A DNA stretch of 64,000 nucleotides from assembly GCF_000710345.2 (NCBI RefSeq), contig NZ_KL537415.1, positions 164,433 to 228,432 of the forward strand, written 5' to 3'. The position numbers were made by a program, and so were the translations under genes. The notes below the pieces were generated by a model that did no database searches, was not told the origin of the DNA, and worked only from the letters and a program-made list of their open reading frames with translations. This document shows positions 9,927 to 19,357 of this stretch, piece by piece (positions within the stretch are counted from its first letter, which is position 1; the number at the start of each line of letters is the position of its first letter). This DNA is from Curtobacterium sp. S6 (lineage in GTDB: Bacteria > Actinomycetota > Actinomycetes > Actinomycetales > Micrococcaceae).

Positions 9927-10765
9927 GCCGCAGCGAATCGCGCACCCGGGTGGTGCGAGTCTCCGAGGACGGGACTCGTGACGCTCGGGCCGACATGCTC
10001 GCCACGGAAGAACCGCTGGAGATTCGCGTCAACGGCCGCCGCCTCGCGGTCACGATGCGCACCCCCAGCGAAGATTTTTCCCTCGCCGCGGGGTTCCTCC
10101 TGAGCGAGGGCGTGGTCACCGACGGCGAGCAGATCTCCTCGATCCGGTATTGCCGCAAAGATTTTGGCCCGGGCGCCGAGGACGGCGACAACACGATCGA
10201 CGTCGTCCTGCAGCCGTGGGTCCTCCCGCCGCTTCCTTTCCAAGAGCGCAACGTGATGATGTCCAGCGCGTGCGGAATGTGCGGCCGCACGAGCATCGAT
10301 CAGGTGCACCAGAAGTCGATGTTTTCGGTCGATGACGATCCCCTGCGCCTGACCGAACGGTTCGTCCTGGACATGCCGCAGATCCTCCGCGATCGGCAGA
10401 AAGTCTTCGACCACACCGGCGGTTTGCACGCCGCAGGCCTGTTCGACGGCCGAACCGGCGAGCTCGTGGCCGTTCGCGAAGACGTGGGACGCCACAATGC
10501 GGTGGACAAGGTTCTCGGATGGGCGCTCTTGGACGGAAAGCTCCCGCTGAGCCAGCACGTGCTGATGGTCTCCGGTCGGGCGAGCTTCGAACTCACGCAG
10601 AAGGCCGCGATGGCCGGCGTGCCGATGCTGGCTTCCGTGTCCGCACCGTCTTCCCTGGCGGTCGACCTCGCCAGGGACTCCGGCATGACGCTCGCGGGTT
10701 TCGTCCGTGGGCATCGATTCGTCATCTACAGCGGCGGTGAACGGATCGTCGCCTCCGCCGACTAG
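9923..10765 (+). CDS. fdhD: FdhD sulfurtransferase for formate dehydrogenase
   Basis: A 280-aa FdhD. The protein transfers sulfur from a cysteine desulfurase to the bis-MGD molybdenum cofactor of formate dehydrogenase. The catalytic CGMC motif is present in SSACGMCGR, along with the family signatures EPLEIRVNG, FLLSEGV, HTGGLHAAG and REDVGRHNAVDKVLG. The start is the GTG at 9923 overlapping the DUF6457 stop; a much longer upstream reading frame exists but crosses that gene and lacks family similarity. It converges with dciA, and their stop codons share 10762-10765 (CTAG). Length is normal. Confidence 0.95.
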   Translation: MSRSESRTRVVRVSEDGTRDARADMLATEEPLEIRVNGRRLAVTMRTPSEDFSLAAGFLLSEGVVTDGEQISSIRYCRKDFGPGAEDGDNTIDVVLQPWVLPPLPFQERNVMMSSACGMCGRTSIDQVHQKSMFSVDDDPLRLTERFVLDMPQILRDRQKVFDHTGGLHAAGLFDGRTGELVAVREDVGRHNAVDKVLGWALLDGKLPLSQHVLMVSGRASFELTQKAAMAGVPMLASVSAPSSLAVDLARDSGMTLAGFVRGHRFVIYSGGERIVASAD

Positions 10766-11397
10766 CCGTAGGTGTCCCGCGGTCCGCGACCGCCCGGCGC
10801 GACGCGTCTGCCCTTGCGCCACGAGGGGACATTCGGGCCGAGCACGCTGATCTTTGTCACGATCCCCGGTCCCAATTCCTTCTCGAAGGTCCGCATGAGC
10901 TGCGGGGTCATCGTGCGGAGGGTCGTCGCGTAGTTGGTCGAGTCGCAGCGGATCACGACGACCGCGTCCTCGTAACTCTCCGGTTTGGAGTGGGCCGCTA
11001 TCGATGCGCCGACGATCTCGGACCAGCGCGACAACACGCTGCTGACCGCGACGGGCTCCTTCCATCCGCGGGAAGAGATCATGTGGGTCAGCACCGAACC
11101 GAGGCCTTGGGGATCCCGCGAGGACTTGCCCGGCCCGGTGTATCCGCCCAGGGTCCGGGGATCCCACGCCTCATCGCGCCAACGGCGCACCTTCGACTTG
11201 CCGGGCTCCGCGGAGACCACATCCCCGAAATCCCGAATGATCTTCTTGGCGGCATTCCCCGTGAGCCGACCTTCGCCACGTTCGAGCGCGGCGTTCCTCA
11301 GCCGTTGCAACAACGCGGCCGGAGCATCGATCTGGTTGCGCTCCAACACACGCCGGGCGGCCTCGCCGGTGGCGTCATCTCCGGGGTTCGTGGTCAT
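10762..11397 (-). CDS. dciA: DciA-type helicase loader (DUF721)
   Basis: A 211-aa protein with the DUF721 core WSEIVGASIAAHSKPESYEDAVVVIRCDSTNYATTLRTMTPQLMRTFEKEL near the C-terminus. DUF721 proteins are DciA, the ancestral loader of the replicative helicase DnaB used by bacteria that lack DnaC or DnaI. The N-terminal half is basic and probably disordered, as in other actinobacterial members. The ATG overlaps the recF stop by 4 nt (11394-11397), which fits the conserved dnaN-recF-dciA order near oriC. The partner helicase dnaB is at 36.2 kb. The protein ends convergently with fdhD. Confidence 0.92.
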   Translation of the reverse strand: MTTNPGDDATGEAARRVLERNQIDAPAALLQRLRNAALERGEGRLTGNAAKKIIRDFGDVVSAEPGKSKVRRWRDEAWDPRTLGGYTGPGKSSRDPQGLGSVLTHMISSRGWKEPVAVSSVLSRWSEIVGASIAAHSKPESYEDAVVVIRCDSTNYATTLRTMTPQLMRTFEKELGPGIVTKISVLGPNVPSWRKGRRVAPGGRGPRDTYG

Positions 11398-12638
11398 TCC
11401 GACTCATCCCCGTCTGGGGGCGCACCGGAATTCTCGTCGGCGTCCAGCCCCGTGCCCGACTGGTCCTGCACGACCACGGCCTGGCCCGGAGAGACCCGCA
11501 CGATGCGTCGCGCACTCTCCAGCTCGTCGGGCAGGTCCTCCTCGACGGCGCACGTCACCAGAACCTGTTCGGCGCCGGAAACGATCCGAGCCAGCCGCGC
11601 CCGCCGGGTCGCGTCGAGCTCCGCGAAGACGTCGTCGAGGATCAGGATCGGGCAGGCGGAATCGTCGTCGTGGTCGGCCTGGTGCAGATACCACGAGCCC
11701 AGCCGCAGGGCGAGGGCGTAGGACCACGTTTCACCGTGAGAGGCATATCCCCGAGCGGGAATATCTCCGAGGATCAGGCTGATTTCGTCCCGATGCGGCC
11801 CGACCAGGCTCATGCCCCGTTCGACCTCGTCGACGGCCCGTTCCTCGAGCGCGGACTCGAGCATCGCACCCAATTCCTGCAACGGAATGCGTGAGAGCGC
11901 CGCGATGTCGGCGCCGGCTCCCCGCCCGAGAGCGACGGATTCGTACACAAAGCCGAGGGTCTTCCCACCGTCGGTGAGCTGTTCATAGGCCCGGTCTGCT
12001 TGGGGCAAGAGACCGGCCAATACCTGGAACCGCGCCTGCATGATGCGAGCCCCGAGGTTGACGAGTTGACCGTTCCACACGTCGAGGGTCGCGCGTTCGT
12101 CCTCGCCGAGGGATTTTCCGACGCCGCGTTTGCGCAGCGACTTCAGCAGGGCATTGCGCTGCCGCAAAACCTTCTCGTAGTCGGCCCGGTACCCACCGAT
12201 GACCGGACGCAGGGAGACCGCGAGGTCGTCGACGAAACGACGGCGCCCCGCCGGTTCGCCCTTAACGAGGTCGAGGTCCTCCGGCGAAAAGAGCACGGTC
12301 TGGCAAATGCCGAGGGCCTCCCGGACACGCACCGGCGCGGCGCGATTAATCCTGACGCGATTGGCCTTTCCCGGGGCGAGCTCGAGTTCCATGACGGTCT
12401 GTTGTCCGCCACGAACCACCCGCGAACGGATATAGGAACGATCCGCGCCGACCCTAATCAGGGGGGCGTCGTTGCTGACCCGATGGGAAGACAGGTTTGC
12501 GGTGTAGTCGATGGCCTCGACGATGTTGGTTTTGCCCACGCCGTTCGGCCCAACCATGACGGTCAGTCCGGTGGTCAGCGGGAGATCCAGGAACCCGTAG
12601 GTCCTGAAGTCCATGAGCGAGAGGTGATCTATGTACAC
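11394..12638 (-). CDS. recF: DNA replication and repair protein RecF
   Basis: A 414-aa SMC-like ATPase that loads RecA at gaps. It has Walker A VGPNGVGKTNIVEAI near residue 30, the FSPEDLDLVKGEPAGRRRFVDDL segment, and the Walker B/D-loop LILDDVFAELD near the C-terminus, followed by VLVTCAVEEDL. The last about 30 residues are an acidic tail. It starts at a GTG 12 nt downstream of the dnaN stop and overlaps dciA at its 3' end. Position between dnaN and dciA is canonical. Confidence 0.96.
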   Translation of the reverse strand: MYIDHLSLMDFRTYGFLDLPLTTGLTVMVGPNGVGKTNIVEAIDYTANLSSHRVSNDAPLIRVGADRSYIRSRVVRGGQQTVMELELAPGKANRVRINRAAPVRVREALGICQTVLFSPEDLDLVKGEPAGRRRFVDDLAVSLRPVIGGYRADYEKVLRQRNALLKSLRKRGVGKSLGEDERATLDVWNGQLVNLGARIMQARFQVLAGLLPQADRAYEQLTDGGKTLGFVYESVALGRGAGADIAALSRIPLQELGAMLESALEERAVDEVERGMSLVGPHRDEISLILGDIPARGYASHGETWSYALALRLGSWYLHQADHDDDSACPILILDDVFAELDATRRARLARIVSGAEQVLVTCAVEEDLPDELESARRIVRVSPGQAVVVQDQSGTGLDADENSGAPPDGDESE

Positions 12639-12650
12639 CTCGCGGCCCCT

Positions 12651-13775
12651 TTACTGATTCGGCAGGCGAACGGGCATCAGCAGGTAGCGGTAATCCTTGC
12701 CGTCTTCGCCTTCGGGATCGTCCTGAGCGGACAAGACCGCCGGCTTGGGCGGCGTCGTGAAGGAGAACCGCACGTAGTCGCTGCCGAAGACGTTCAGCCC
12801 TTCGCTCAGGTACACGGGGTTGAACGCGACGGTGATGTCGTCGCCGTCCAGATGCGCCTCGAGGACCTCGTTCGCCTGCGCGTCTTCACCGGTTCCGGCA
12901 TCCAAGGTGAGCTGGCCCTGGCTGAACGCGAGGCGGACCGGGGTGTTGCGTTCGGCCACGAGGGACACGCGACGAACGGCTTCGACCAGTTCCGAGGTTT
13001 TGACCACCGCGTGGATGGGGGTCTGGTCGGGGAACAGCGAACGAATCTTGGGGTATTCGCCGTCGACCAGAAGACTCGTGGTGCGTCGACCACCGGATTC
13101 GAAGCCGACGAGTTCGTGCGAATCGGAGAGGGCGATCTTAAGCAGACCCGCATTGCCCAGGGTCTTGGCGACCTCGTTGAGGGTCTTGGCCTTGATGAGT
13201 GCGGAGGTCGAAATCTGGGGATCGGTGGGTTCCCAGGTGAGTTCGCGCATGGCCAGGCGGTAGCGGTCGGTCGCGAGGAGGGTCATGGTCGAACCCTCGA
13301 TCTCGACGCGCACGCCCGTGAGGATCGGCAGGGTGTCGTCGCGGCTCGCGGCGATGATCACCTGGGAGATCGCGTGAGCGAAGGCCGCGCCGTCGACCGT
13401 TCCGGAGACCTCGGGGAGGCCCGGAAGATCCGGGTATTCGGAGACCGGCATCGCCGCGAGGTTGAACTTCGCGGAACGGCAGTTGAGATAGACCTTTGAA
13501 TCGTGGGTCTCAAACTCGACGGGCGCCGAGGGCAAGGACCGGCAGATATCCGCGAGGAGTCGACCCGAGACGAGGGTTTCGCCTTCCTCCATCACTTCGG
13601 CGGCGATGTTGAGTTTGGCCGAGGTCTCGTAATCGAAGCTGGCGATCGAGACCTCGTTGCCGGAGGCCTTGATAAGCAACCCGGAAAGAACCGGTACGGG
13701 AGGCCGGGGCGAGAGGGAACGGGCCGTCCATGTGACGGCCTCGGCGAGTACGTCTCGGTCAACTGAGAATTTCAC
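12651..13775 (-). CDS. dnaN: DNA polymerase III sliding clamp
   Basis: A 374-aa beta clamp, the dimeric ring that tethers polymerase III to DNA. It shows the three-fold repeat of the family, the start MKFSVDRDVLAEAVTWTARSL, and the conserved end YRYLLMPVRLPNQ, in which MPVR is the clamp hallmark near the partner-binding pocket. Translation starts at a GTG at 13775. The oriC region separates it from dnaA, which points the same way. Confidence 0.98.
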   Translation of the reverse strand: MKFSVDRDVLAEAVTWTARSLSPRPPVPVLSGLLIKASGNEVSIASFDYETSAKLNIAAEVMEEGETLVSGRLLADICRSLPSAPVEFETHDSKVYLNCRSAKFNLAAMPVSEYPDLPGLPEVSGTVDGAAFAHAISQVIIAASRDDTLPILTGVRVEIEGSTMTLLATDRYRLAMRELTWEPTDPQISTSALIKAKTLNEVAKTLGNAGLLKIALSDSHELVGFESGGRRTTSLLVDGEYPKIRSLFPDQTPIHAVVKTSELVEAVRRVSLVAERNTPVRLAFSQGQLTLDAGTGEDAQANEVLEAHLDGDDITVAFNPVYLSEGLNVFGSDYVRFSFTTPPKPAVLSAQDDPEGEDGKDYRYLLMPVRLPNQ

Positions 13776-14221
13776 GTGCGCGAAGTCCCTCTCTGAAAAG
13801 TGGTCGGTCTGTACGACGAGCTTACCGGAGACGAGGTCTCCATAGGATTCTTGTAATTACGAGTGACCGGGCAGTTCTGGGCGGACCCGAAGGGGTCTGC
13901 CGGCAGGGTTCGGGAACGAAGATTTGTTATTTGGAATGATCTCTTTAAAGGATCAGTAGTGTTAATAACGCATGTGGATTCTGTGGAAAAGTGCCTGCAT
14001 CGCAGCCGGCAGTAGGGTTCAGGCTGTAGACATCCTGTGGGCTTTTTCCGCCGGCGGAGTGGACGGTCTGTGCACGGATTCCGGGGCTTCTCGAGGGATT
14101 CCACAGCCGCCGGCGAGTTCTCCCCTTAAGCTCCACAGAAGTCAACGGGTAATCCACACTTTCATCCACAGGTGTTAATAAACAGGTTATCCACCGGCAC
14201 CCGGGCGGCTGTGGATAAGTT
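13776..14221. other. oriC: replication origin oriC between dnaN and dnaA
   Basis: 446 bp without genes, rich in DnaA-box-like 9-mers. One is perfect, TGTGGATAA at 14210-14218 (TTATCCACA on minus). Single-mismatch boxes are TAATCCACA (14150-14158), TCATCCACA (14162-14170), TTATCCACC (14187-14195) and TGTGGAAAA (13982-13990). An AT-rich stretch at about 13919-13970 is a candidate unwinding element. The dnaN-dnaA spacer is the usual actinobacterial origin. Confidence 0.85.
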
Positions 14222-15895
14222 TCAGCCCTCGCGTTGCTGTTGCTTGATGCGGTTGGTCAGCTCGGTGACCTGGTTGAAGATCTGGCGGCGCTCGGCCATG
14301 AGCTTCCTGATCTTTCGATCCGCGTGCATCACGGTGGTGTGGTCGCGCCCGCCGAACTCCTGGCCGATCTTGGGCAAGGACATGTCGGTGAGCTCGCGCA
14401 GCAGGTACATCGCGATCTGACGGGCCGTCACGAGGGTCCGGTTCCGGGACTTGCTGCGCAGTTCATCCAAGGAAATCTCGAAGTAGCTGGCCGTCTGGCC
14501 CAGGATGACCGACGAGGTGATCTCCGGGACGCCGTCGTCGGTGATGAGGTCTTTCAGCACGAGTTCGGCCAGGGGCAGATCAACGCGCTGTTTGTTGAGC
14601 GAGGCGAAGGCCGTGACACGGATCAGGGCACCCTCGAGTTCACGAATATTGGTCGTGATGTTCGAGGCGATGTATTGCATGACGTCGTCGGTCGCGTCGA
14701 GATCTTCGTTTTGGGCCTTCTTGCGAAGAATCGCGATGCGGGTCTCCAGTTCGGGCGGCTGCACGTCGGTGATGAGGCCCCACTCGAAGCGCGACCGCAT
14801 GCGCTCGGCGAATCCGCTGAGCTGCTTGGGCGGCAGATCGGAGGTGATCACGATCTGTTTCTTGTGGTTGTGCAGGGCATTGAACGTATGGAAGAACTCT
14901 TCCTGCGTGTGCTCCTTGCCCGCCAGGAACTGGATGTCGTCGATCAGCAAGAGGTCGACGTTGCGATAGATCTGCTTAAAGCTGGAGCCTTCGTCATCAC
15001 GGATCGAGTTGATGAAGTCGTTGGTGAACTCTTCCGAATTCACGTACCGAACCCGGTGGGTCGGGTAGAACCGCTTGGTGTAATGCCCGATCGCGTGGAG
15101 CAGGTGCGTCTTTCCCAGGCCAGAATCGCCGTAAATGAAGAGCGGGTTATACGCACTCGCGGGATTTTCGGCGACCGCGAGGGCCGCGGCGTGCGCGAAG
15201 CGGTTGGACTGCCCCATCACGAAGGTCTCGAACATGTACTTGTCGTTGAGCCGAGCGGAGCTGTCCCACACGATGTCTTCTTGCCCGCGATCGTATGGCT
15301 CTCGGGGCATATCTTGCTCCTGCCGCGGCCCGTCCACGCGGGGCGCGGGAAGTTCCACATCGGCGCTGCGCAACGAGGAAGCTGCGGTCTCATCGCTGCG
15401 CGGAACATCCACGGGCGATGAATGCGAGGAAGCGTGTCCCCTCTCGGCCTCGAGCTCGCTGATGGGCGGAACCGAGGAACCGGAGACCGTCACGGAGTTC
15501 TCGTGCTGGAGAGAAGGCTCCGAGGCGCCCCGCGATGAAGGGGCAGAGGTCTCGGAATCTTCCCACGTTGCCGAGGGATGCGAGCGAGACGTCGACGGAG
15601 CCGGAGCCTGCGCGCTCGGGCTGTCCATGTCTGGATCGATGACGAAGGCTTCGGTGATATTGGGGCCGAAGGAGCGGGCGACCGATTCCGTGAACGCCTC
15701 GTGCATCTCGGTCTGGAAGATCGCGCGGGTGTACTCATTGGGTACGGCGATGATCAGGGTGGTGCCGAAGAGCCCCTGGGGCTTGGCAAGGGGCAGGAAA
15801 CCTCGGAGCCTGCGGGCGAGATCCACGTTGGCCTGAAGATCGGCGATGCACGCGTCCCACTGGGACTGAACCTCGTCGTTGCCCTGAATGCTCAC
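14222..15895 (-). CDS. dnaA: chromosomal replication initiator DnaA
   Basis: A 557-aa AAA+ initiator. Domain I (residues 1-90) precedes an acidic, Ser/Pro-rich linker of about 110 residues, long as in other actinobacteria. The AAA+ core has Walker [18 protein letters not shown], Walker [22 protein letters not shown] and the sensor regions. C-terminal domain IV carries the DnaA-box-reading signature [18 protein letters not shown]. The start is a GTG at 15895. DnaA boxes lie both in its promoter region (16.0-16.2 kb) and downstream in oriC, consistent with autoregulation. Confidence 0.98.
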   Translation of the reverse strand: MSIQGNDEVQSQWDACIADLQANVDLARRLRGFLPLAKPQGLFGTTLIIAVPNEYTRAIFQTEMHEAFTESVARSFGPNITEAFVIDPDMDSPSAQAPAPSTSRSHPSATWEDSETSAPSSRGASEPSLQHENSVTVSGSSVPPISELEAERGHASSHSSPVDVPRSDETAASSLRSADVELPAPRVDGPRQEQDMPREPYDRGQEDIVWDSSARLNDKYMFETFVMGQSNRFAHAAALAVAENPASAYNPLFIYGDSGLGKTHLLHAIGHYTKRFYPTHRVRYVNSEEFTNDFINSIRDDEGSSFKQIYRNVDLLLIDDIQFLAGKEHTQEEFFHTFNALHNHKKQIVITSDLPPKQLSGFAERMRSRFEWGLITDVQPPELETRIAILRKKAQNEDLDATDDVMQYIASNITTNIRELEGALIRVTAFASLNKQRVDLPLAELVLKDLITDDGVPEITSSVILGQTASYFEISLDELRSKSRNRTLVTARQIAMYLLRELTDMSLPKIGQEFGGRDHTTVMHADRKIRKLMAERRQIFNQVTELTNRIKQQQREG

Positions 15896-16324
15896 TGTTC
15901 TCCTTGTTTTCGGGACGGTTGCTCGGCGAGCCGAGGACCTCCCTTGAATTTCCGCCCGATCCCGAGCCGCAGGGGCTCAAGAACGATCGGACATCGAAGG
16001 GGTGCCGACGGCCTATCCACGTGTTCTACCCAGGTTCTCCACACACTTATCCACACCTGTGGATATTGTGGAAAACCGTGGAGGGCTTTAGCTAGCTTAG
16101 GCCATGAGGGGCCCCTTCTGGCCCTCAAATTCCGGGGATTCTGTAATCACAGCTTTGTAGTTCCGCGGCATCCCGCGCCTCCTGGCGGATAAAAAAATTT
16201 TGGATTATCCACAGCTGTGAACAGTGGCTCACGCACAGGGTGGGGATGTGTCGAATCATGGCGTCGGCGTGGCCATCGATCCTTGTGGTGTGCGTCTAAT
16301 GTGCAGATTTTCCGGGATGAAGAC
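15896..16324. promoter_or_regulatory. dnaA upstream region with DnaA boxes
   Basis: Gene-free DNA containing two perfect TTATCCACA boxes (16047-16055 and 16205-16213) and single-mismatch boxes at 16035-16043, 16058-16066 and 16067-16075. A poly-A/T stretch (16191-16201) abuts the last one. This is the dnaA promoter area and may contribute to origin function as a bipartite oriC. Confidence 0.8.
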
Positions 16325-16354
16325 TTGACCAGGCCGTTGACTGGCTCGTAGAGT
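16325..16354 (+). promoter_or_regulatory. promoter of rpmH
   Basis: TTGACC (16325-16330), 18-bp spacer, TAGAGT (16349-16354), diverging from dnaA. The resulting leader before rpmH would be about 185 nt, in which I see no known riboswitch. Confidence 0.6.
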
Positions 16355-16545
16355 TTGTTAGTCGACTGCGCGTTGGACTATGCCCACCTGCCCGAATCCG
16401 CTTCCCGAAGCGTCGGGAGCTGGGAATCTGGTGTCCGACCGCGCGGAAGAACCGAAAGAGCCCATCTTCTGTTCCTGATCAGGATGCGGTCCGCAGGGAC
16501 CCACAGCAGGGTAGGCCCATACCGACAGTCTTTGGAGTTATTACA

Positions 16546-16683
16546 GTGAGCAAGCGGACTTTTCAGCCGAATAACCGCCGTCGTGCCAAGAAGCACGGCT
16601 TCCGTCTTCGTATGCGCACCCGCGCTGGCCGTGCCATCCTGGCAAACCGCCGCGCCAAGGGTCGCGCCTCGGTTTCGGCGTAA
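16546..16683 (+). CDS. rpmH: 50S ribosomal protein L34
   Basis: A 45-aa protein, [19 protein letters not shown] then [21 protein letters not shown] and ASVSA, an unmistakable L34, the small basic protein of the large subunit. It starts at a GTG at 16546 behind a GGAG ribosome binding site. It is the first gene of the conserved rpmH-rnpA-yidD-yidC-khpB-rsmG run, diverging from dnaA across the DnaA-box region. Confidence 0.97.
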   Translation: MSKRTFQPNNRRRAKKHGFRLRMRTRAGRAILANRRAKGRASVSA

Positions 16684-16779
16684 CTGACTCCCTCTTCGAG
16701 GGGATCTCTTCTGGTCGGAAGTTTCTTCGGGAACTTCGTTGCCAGACGCCACACCGGTCCGCGTAGAAGGAGCCTTGAC

Positions 16780-17166
16780 GTGCTGGCACAACAGCACCGG
16801 ATGAGGACTTCTCGACAGTTCTCAGCAACTACACGTTCCGGCGTCCGCAGTGGACGCCGGAACTTAGTTCTATATGCGCGTCTTCTCTCTGAGGAATCCT
16901 CACCGAGCGTGTGCGGCTTCGTGGTGTCCAAGGCGGTCGGCAATGCCGTGACCCGCAATTTGGTCAAGAGACGACTCAGAGAACTCGTTGCCCCCGTCAT
17001 TGCGGCGCGTCCGCAGGGGCTGAGCATCGTCGTGCGCGCCCTGCCATCGGCTGCTCACACATCGTGGGCGGATTTGGCCCGGGATTACGAGGCCGCGTGG
17101 GAGAGCGTGGCGCGGAAACTCGGCGTCGCCGATGAGGCTGAAGCCACCGCCGAGGGCACGTCATGA
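16780..17166 (+). CDS. rnpA: ribonuclease P protein component
   Basis: A 128-aa RnpA, the protein cofactor that helps RNase P RNA mature tRNA 5' ends. The signature RNxVKRRLRE is seen as VTRNLVKRRLREL, with FVVSKAVGNAV just before it. The start is a GTG at 16780, giving MLAQQHRMRTSRQF, a typical beginning. It follows rpmH by 96 bp and overlaps yidD by 4 nt (ATGA at 17163-17166). The C-terminal about 20 residues are an acidic extension. Confidence 0.95.
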   Translation: MLAQQHRMRTSRQFSATTRSGVRSGRRNLVLYARLLSEESSPSVCGFVVSKAVGNAVTRNLVKRRLRELVAPVIAARPQGLSIVVRALPSAAHTSWADLARDYEAAWESVARKLGVADEAEATAEGTS

Positions 17167-17591
17167 GCGATTACCGTGAAGGTTCCGTTTCGGAGACCAT
17201 CGCGTCACCGGAGGAACGCCTCAAGAACGCCCCGTCGGAGTTCGTGCGCCCGCGGAATGTCGGCCAGGCCGTGTGGACGCTCCCCCAGAACCTCATCATC
17301 GGTTTCCTGCGGCTGTACCGCCGCATCGTCTCCCCGCTGTACGGCGATGTCTGCCGTTTCTTTCCGACCTGCTCGGCCTACGGACTGGAGTCCGTCACCG
17401 TGCACGGGACGGTCAAGGGCATTGGACTGACCGTGAGACGATTGATCCGGTGCCACCCCTGGGCGACCGGCGGCGTGGATCCCGTACCTCCTGGCCGGCG
17501 AACCTTTGCGCCGGGCACCGAGCCCAAGATTTTGCTGTTGAACCATCCGCCGACGGCGGAGTACACGACGCCCCACAAGCCTCGGGGCTAG
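17163..17591 (+). CDS. yidD: membrane protein insertion efficiency factor YidD
   Basis: A 142-aa YidD-family protein (family core about 80 residues) that assists YidC-dependent membrane insertion. The core LRLYRRIVSPLYGDVCRFFPTCSAYGLESVTVHGTVKGIGLTVRRLIRCHPW contains the conserved CRFxPTCSxY and RLxRCHPW motifs with their cysteines. The N-terminal about 45 residues and the C-terminal tail are extensions, common in Micrococcales. Its start overlaps rnpA by 4 nt, and yidC follows 13 bp after its stop. Confidence 0.95.
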   Translation: MSDYREGSVSETIASPEERLKNAPSEFVRPRNVGQAVWTLPQNLIIGFLRLYRRIVSPLYGDVCRFFPTCSAYGLESVTVHGTVKGIGLTVRRLIRCHPWATGGVDPVPPGRRTFAPGTEPKILLLNHPPTAEYTTPHKPRG

Positions 17592-17604
17592 GAGTCAATT
17601 CCTG

Positions 17605-18576
17605 ATGAATCCACTCGACATCATTCTGTGGCCCTTCAAATGGATCGTTTCGGCGGTCCTCTGGGTCTTCCACAGTTTGTTCACCGCCATCGGCATGGAC
17701 CCGGCCAGCGGCTGGACTTGGGTCCTGGCCATCGTGTTCATGACCTTTGTCATGCGTATCCTGACCGTGCCGCTGTTCATGAAGCAGATCAAGTCCATGC
17801 GTGGCATGCAGGAGCTTCAGCCCGAGATGGCCAAGATTCAGGCCAAGTACAAGGGCAAGAAGGACCAGCTGTCACGCCAGGCAATGGCTCAGGAACAGAT
17901 GGCCCTCTACAAGTCCAAGGGCGCCAATCCCCTGTCCTCGTGCTTCCCCATCATCGTTCAGATGCCGATCTTCTTCGGCCTGTTGCAGGTGCTCCGCGGT
18001 GTTCCCGCGGCGTCGGGTAACCACGAGGGAATCCTGGTGCTCTCGGCCGACATGGTGCATCAGTTCAACGATGCGTACATCCTGGGTGCTCCCCTGTTCT
18101 CGACGCTCATGCAGCCGGGCAACGGCAACCACGCCGCGACCGTGACCCTGGCGATCATCATGATCATCGCGATGTCGCTGACGCAGTTCTTTACCCAGCG
18201 ACAGCTGACGGCCAAGAACATGAGCGCTCAGGCCAAAGAGTCGCCGATGTACCGCCAGCAGCAGATGCTGATGTACCTCTTCCCGATCATCTTCGCGATC
18301 GGTGGCATCAACTTCCCGCTCGGTGTGCTCGTCTACTGGACCGTCTCGAACTTCTGGGCCATGGGCCAGCAGTGGTGGGTCATTCACAACAATCCGACTC
18401 CGGGCTCGGAAGCCGAGAAGGAGCTCAACCGTCGCCGCGCCGAGAAGGGCCTTCCCCCCGTCGGCAAGTCCAAGGAGGAGCACGAGGCGGAGCTTGAGGA
18501 GCAACGCGAGCGTGCCAAGGGCGGCCAGCGTCAGCAGCCCGTGGGCAAGAACCGGCAGAAGAAAAAGAAGAAGTAA
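17605..18576 (+). CDS. yidC: membrane protein insertase YidC
   Basis: A 323-aa Oxa1/YidC family insertase with five predicted membrane helices and no large periplasmic domain, the Gram-positive form. Features include WTWVLAIVFMTFVMRILTVPLF with the functionally important groove arginine, a cytoplasmic hairpin (MKQIKSMRGMQELQPEMAKIQAKYKG), and SCFPIIVQMPIFFGLLQVL. The C-terminal about 55 residues are Lys/Glu-rich, as usual for ribosome contact. It lies in the rnpA-yidD-yidC operon. A GC-rich stem-loop follows its stop codon. Confidence 0.96.
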   Translation: MNPLDIILWPFKWIVSAVLWVFHSLFTAIGMDPASGWTWVLAIVFMTFVMRILTVPLFMKQIKSMRGMQELQPEMAKIQAKYKGKKDQLSRQAMAQEQMALYKSKGANPLSSCFPIIVQMPIFFGLLQVLRGVPAASGNHEGILVLSADMVHQFNDAYILGAPLFSTLMQPGNGNHAATVTLAIIMIIAMSLTQFFTQRQLTAKNMSAQAKESPMYRQQQMLMYLFPIIFAIGGINFPLGVLVYWTVSNFWAMGQQWWVIHNNPTPGSEAEKELNRRRAEKGLPPVGKSKEEHEAELEEQRERAKGGQRQQPVGKNRQKKKKK

Positions 18577-18577
18577 T

Positions 18578-18621
18578 GCGAGGCTGTCCGGTTCCCGATG
18601 GTGGGAGCCGGACGCCGTCGC
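18578..18621 (+). other. intra-operon stem-loop after yidC
   Basis: TGCGA...GTCCGG-TCCC-6nt-GGGA-CCGGAC...TCGCA folds into a long interrupted hairpin immediately after the yidC stop. No T tract follows, so it is more likely an mRNA-stability or attenuation element than a terminator. Confidence 0.5.
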
Positions 18622-18700
18622 ATGTGGTCCCTTGCGGGTGCGTTACGTGCCCGAACCGATAGCTGCGTCGGACTGACGGACGCGGAAGCAGGAGTTGGAA

Positions 18701-19357
18701 ATGGTCGAGCACAACGAAGACCGCGCAGAGAGCACCGAAAATTCTGGGGTGGCGGAACCGGCCGCCGGTACGGATGAAGCGGCCCAGGCCGCGGAGGCGA
18801 CCGACGCGGACCTGACCCCGCAGCCGGCGGACGGCGATGCCGACGCTCATGCGACGGAGGCCGAAGAAGACACCGCGGAGGAAGACGAGAGCGAAATCGC
18901 CGCCGACTACCTCGAAGAGCTCCTGGACATCGCGGACCTAGATGGGGACATCGACATCGAGGTCCGTCAGAACAGGGCATATTTGTCGGTCGTGACCGAA
19001 GAGAACGAGGACGACCTCGAGCTCCTCGTGGGACCCCGCGGTGAGGTTCTGGACGCCCTCCAAGAGCTCGTGAGGCTTTCCGTCCTGGCGTCAACGGGCG
19101 AACGATCCCGTCTCATCCTCGACATCGCCGGCTATCGTGACCGCCGCGGGAACGAACTGCAGGAGATGGCCGAGCGAGCGATCGCGTCCGTCAAGGAGAC
19201 CGGGGAACCCCAACATCTCAAGCCGCTGAGCCCGTACGAGCGCAAACTCGTGCACGACGTCGTCGCCGAACACGGGCTGCACTCCGAGTCGGAGGGCGAA
19301 GGGGCCAAGCGCCACATCGTGATCTCTGCGCGCGAGCGGGGCGGAGCGGCAGAGTGA
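18701..19357 (+). CDS. khpB: KH/R3H-domain RNA-binding protein (Jag/KhpB)
   Basis: A 218-aa single-stranded nucleic-acid-binding protein. The start is set at the ATG at 18701 because a CAGGAG site is well spaced before it; a TTG two codons earlier is also possible. The first about 65 residues are acidic and disordered. A KH-like domain follows with the LLVGPRGEVLDALQELVRL loop, then an R3H domain with AERAIASVKETGEP, PLSPYERKLVHDVVAEH and SEGEGAKRHIVIS. In Gram-positives the protein works in post-transcriptional control of cell elongation. Its stop overlaps the rsmG GTG start by 4 nt. Confidence 0.93.
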   Translation: MVEHNEDRAESTENSGVAEPAAGTDEAAQAAEATDADLTPQPADGDADAHATEAEEDTAEEDESEIAADYLEELLDIADLDGDIDIEVRQNRAYLSVVTEENEDDLELLVGPRGEVLDALQELVRLSVLASTGERSRLILDIAGYRDRRGNELQEMAERAIASVKETGEPQHLKPLSPYERKLVHDVVAEHGLHSESEGEGAKRHIVISARERGGAAE

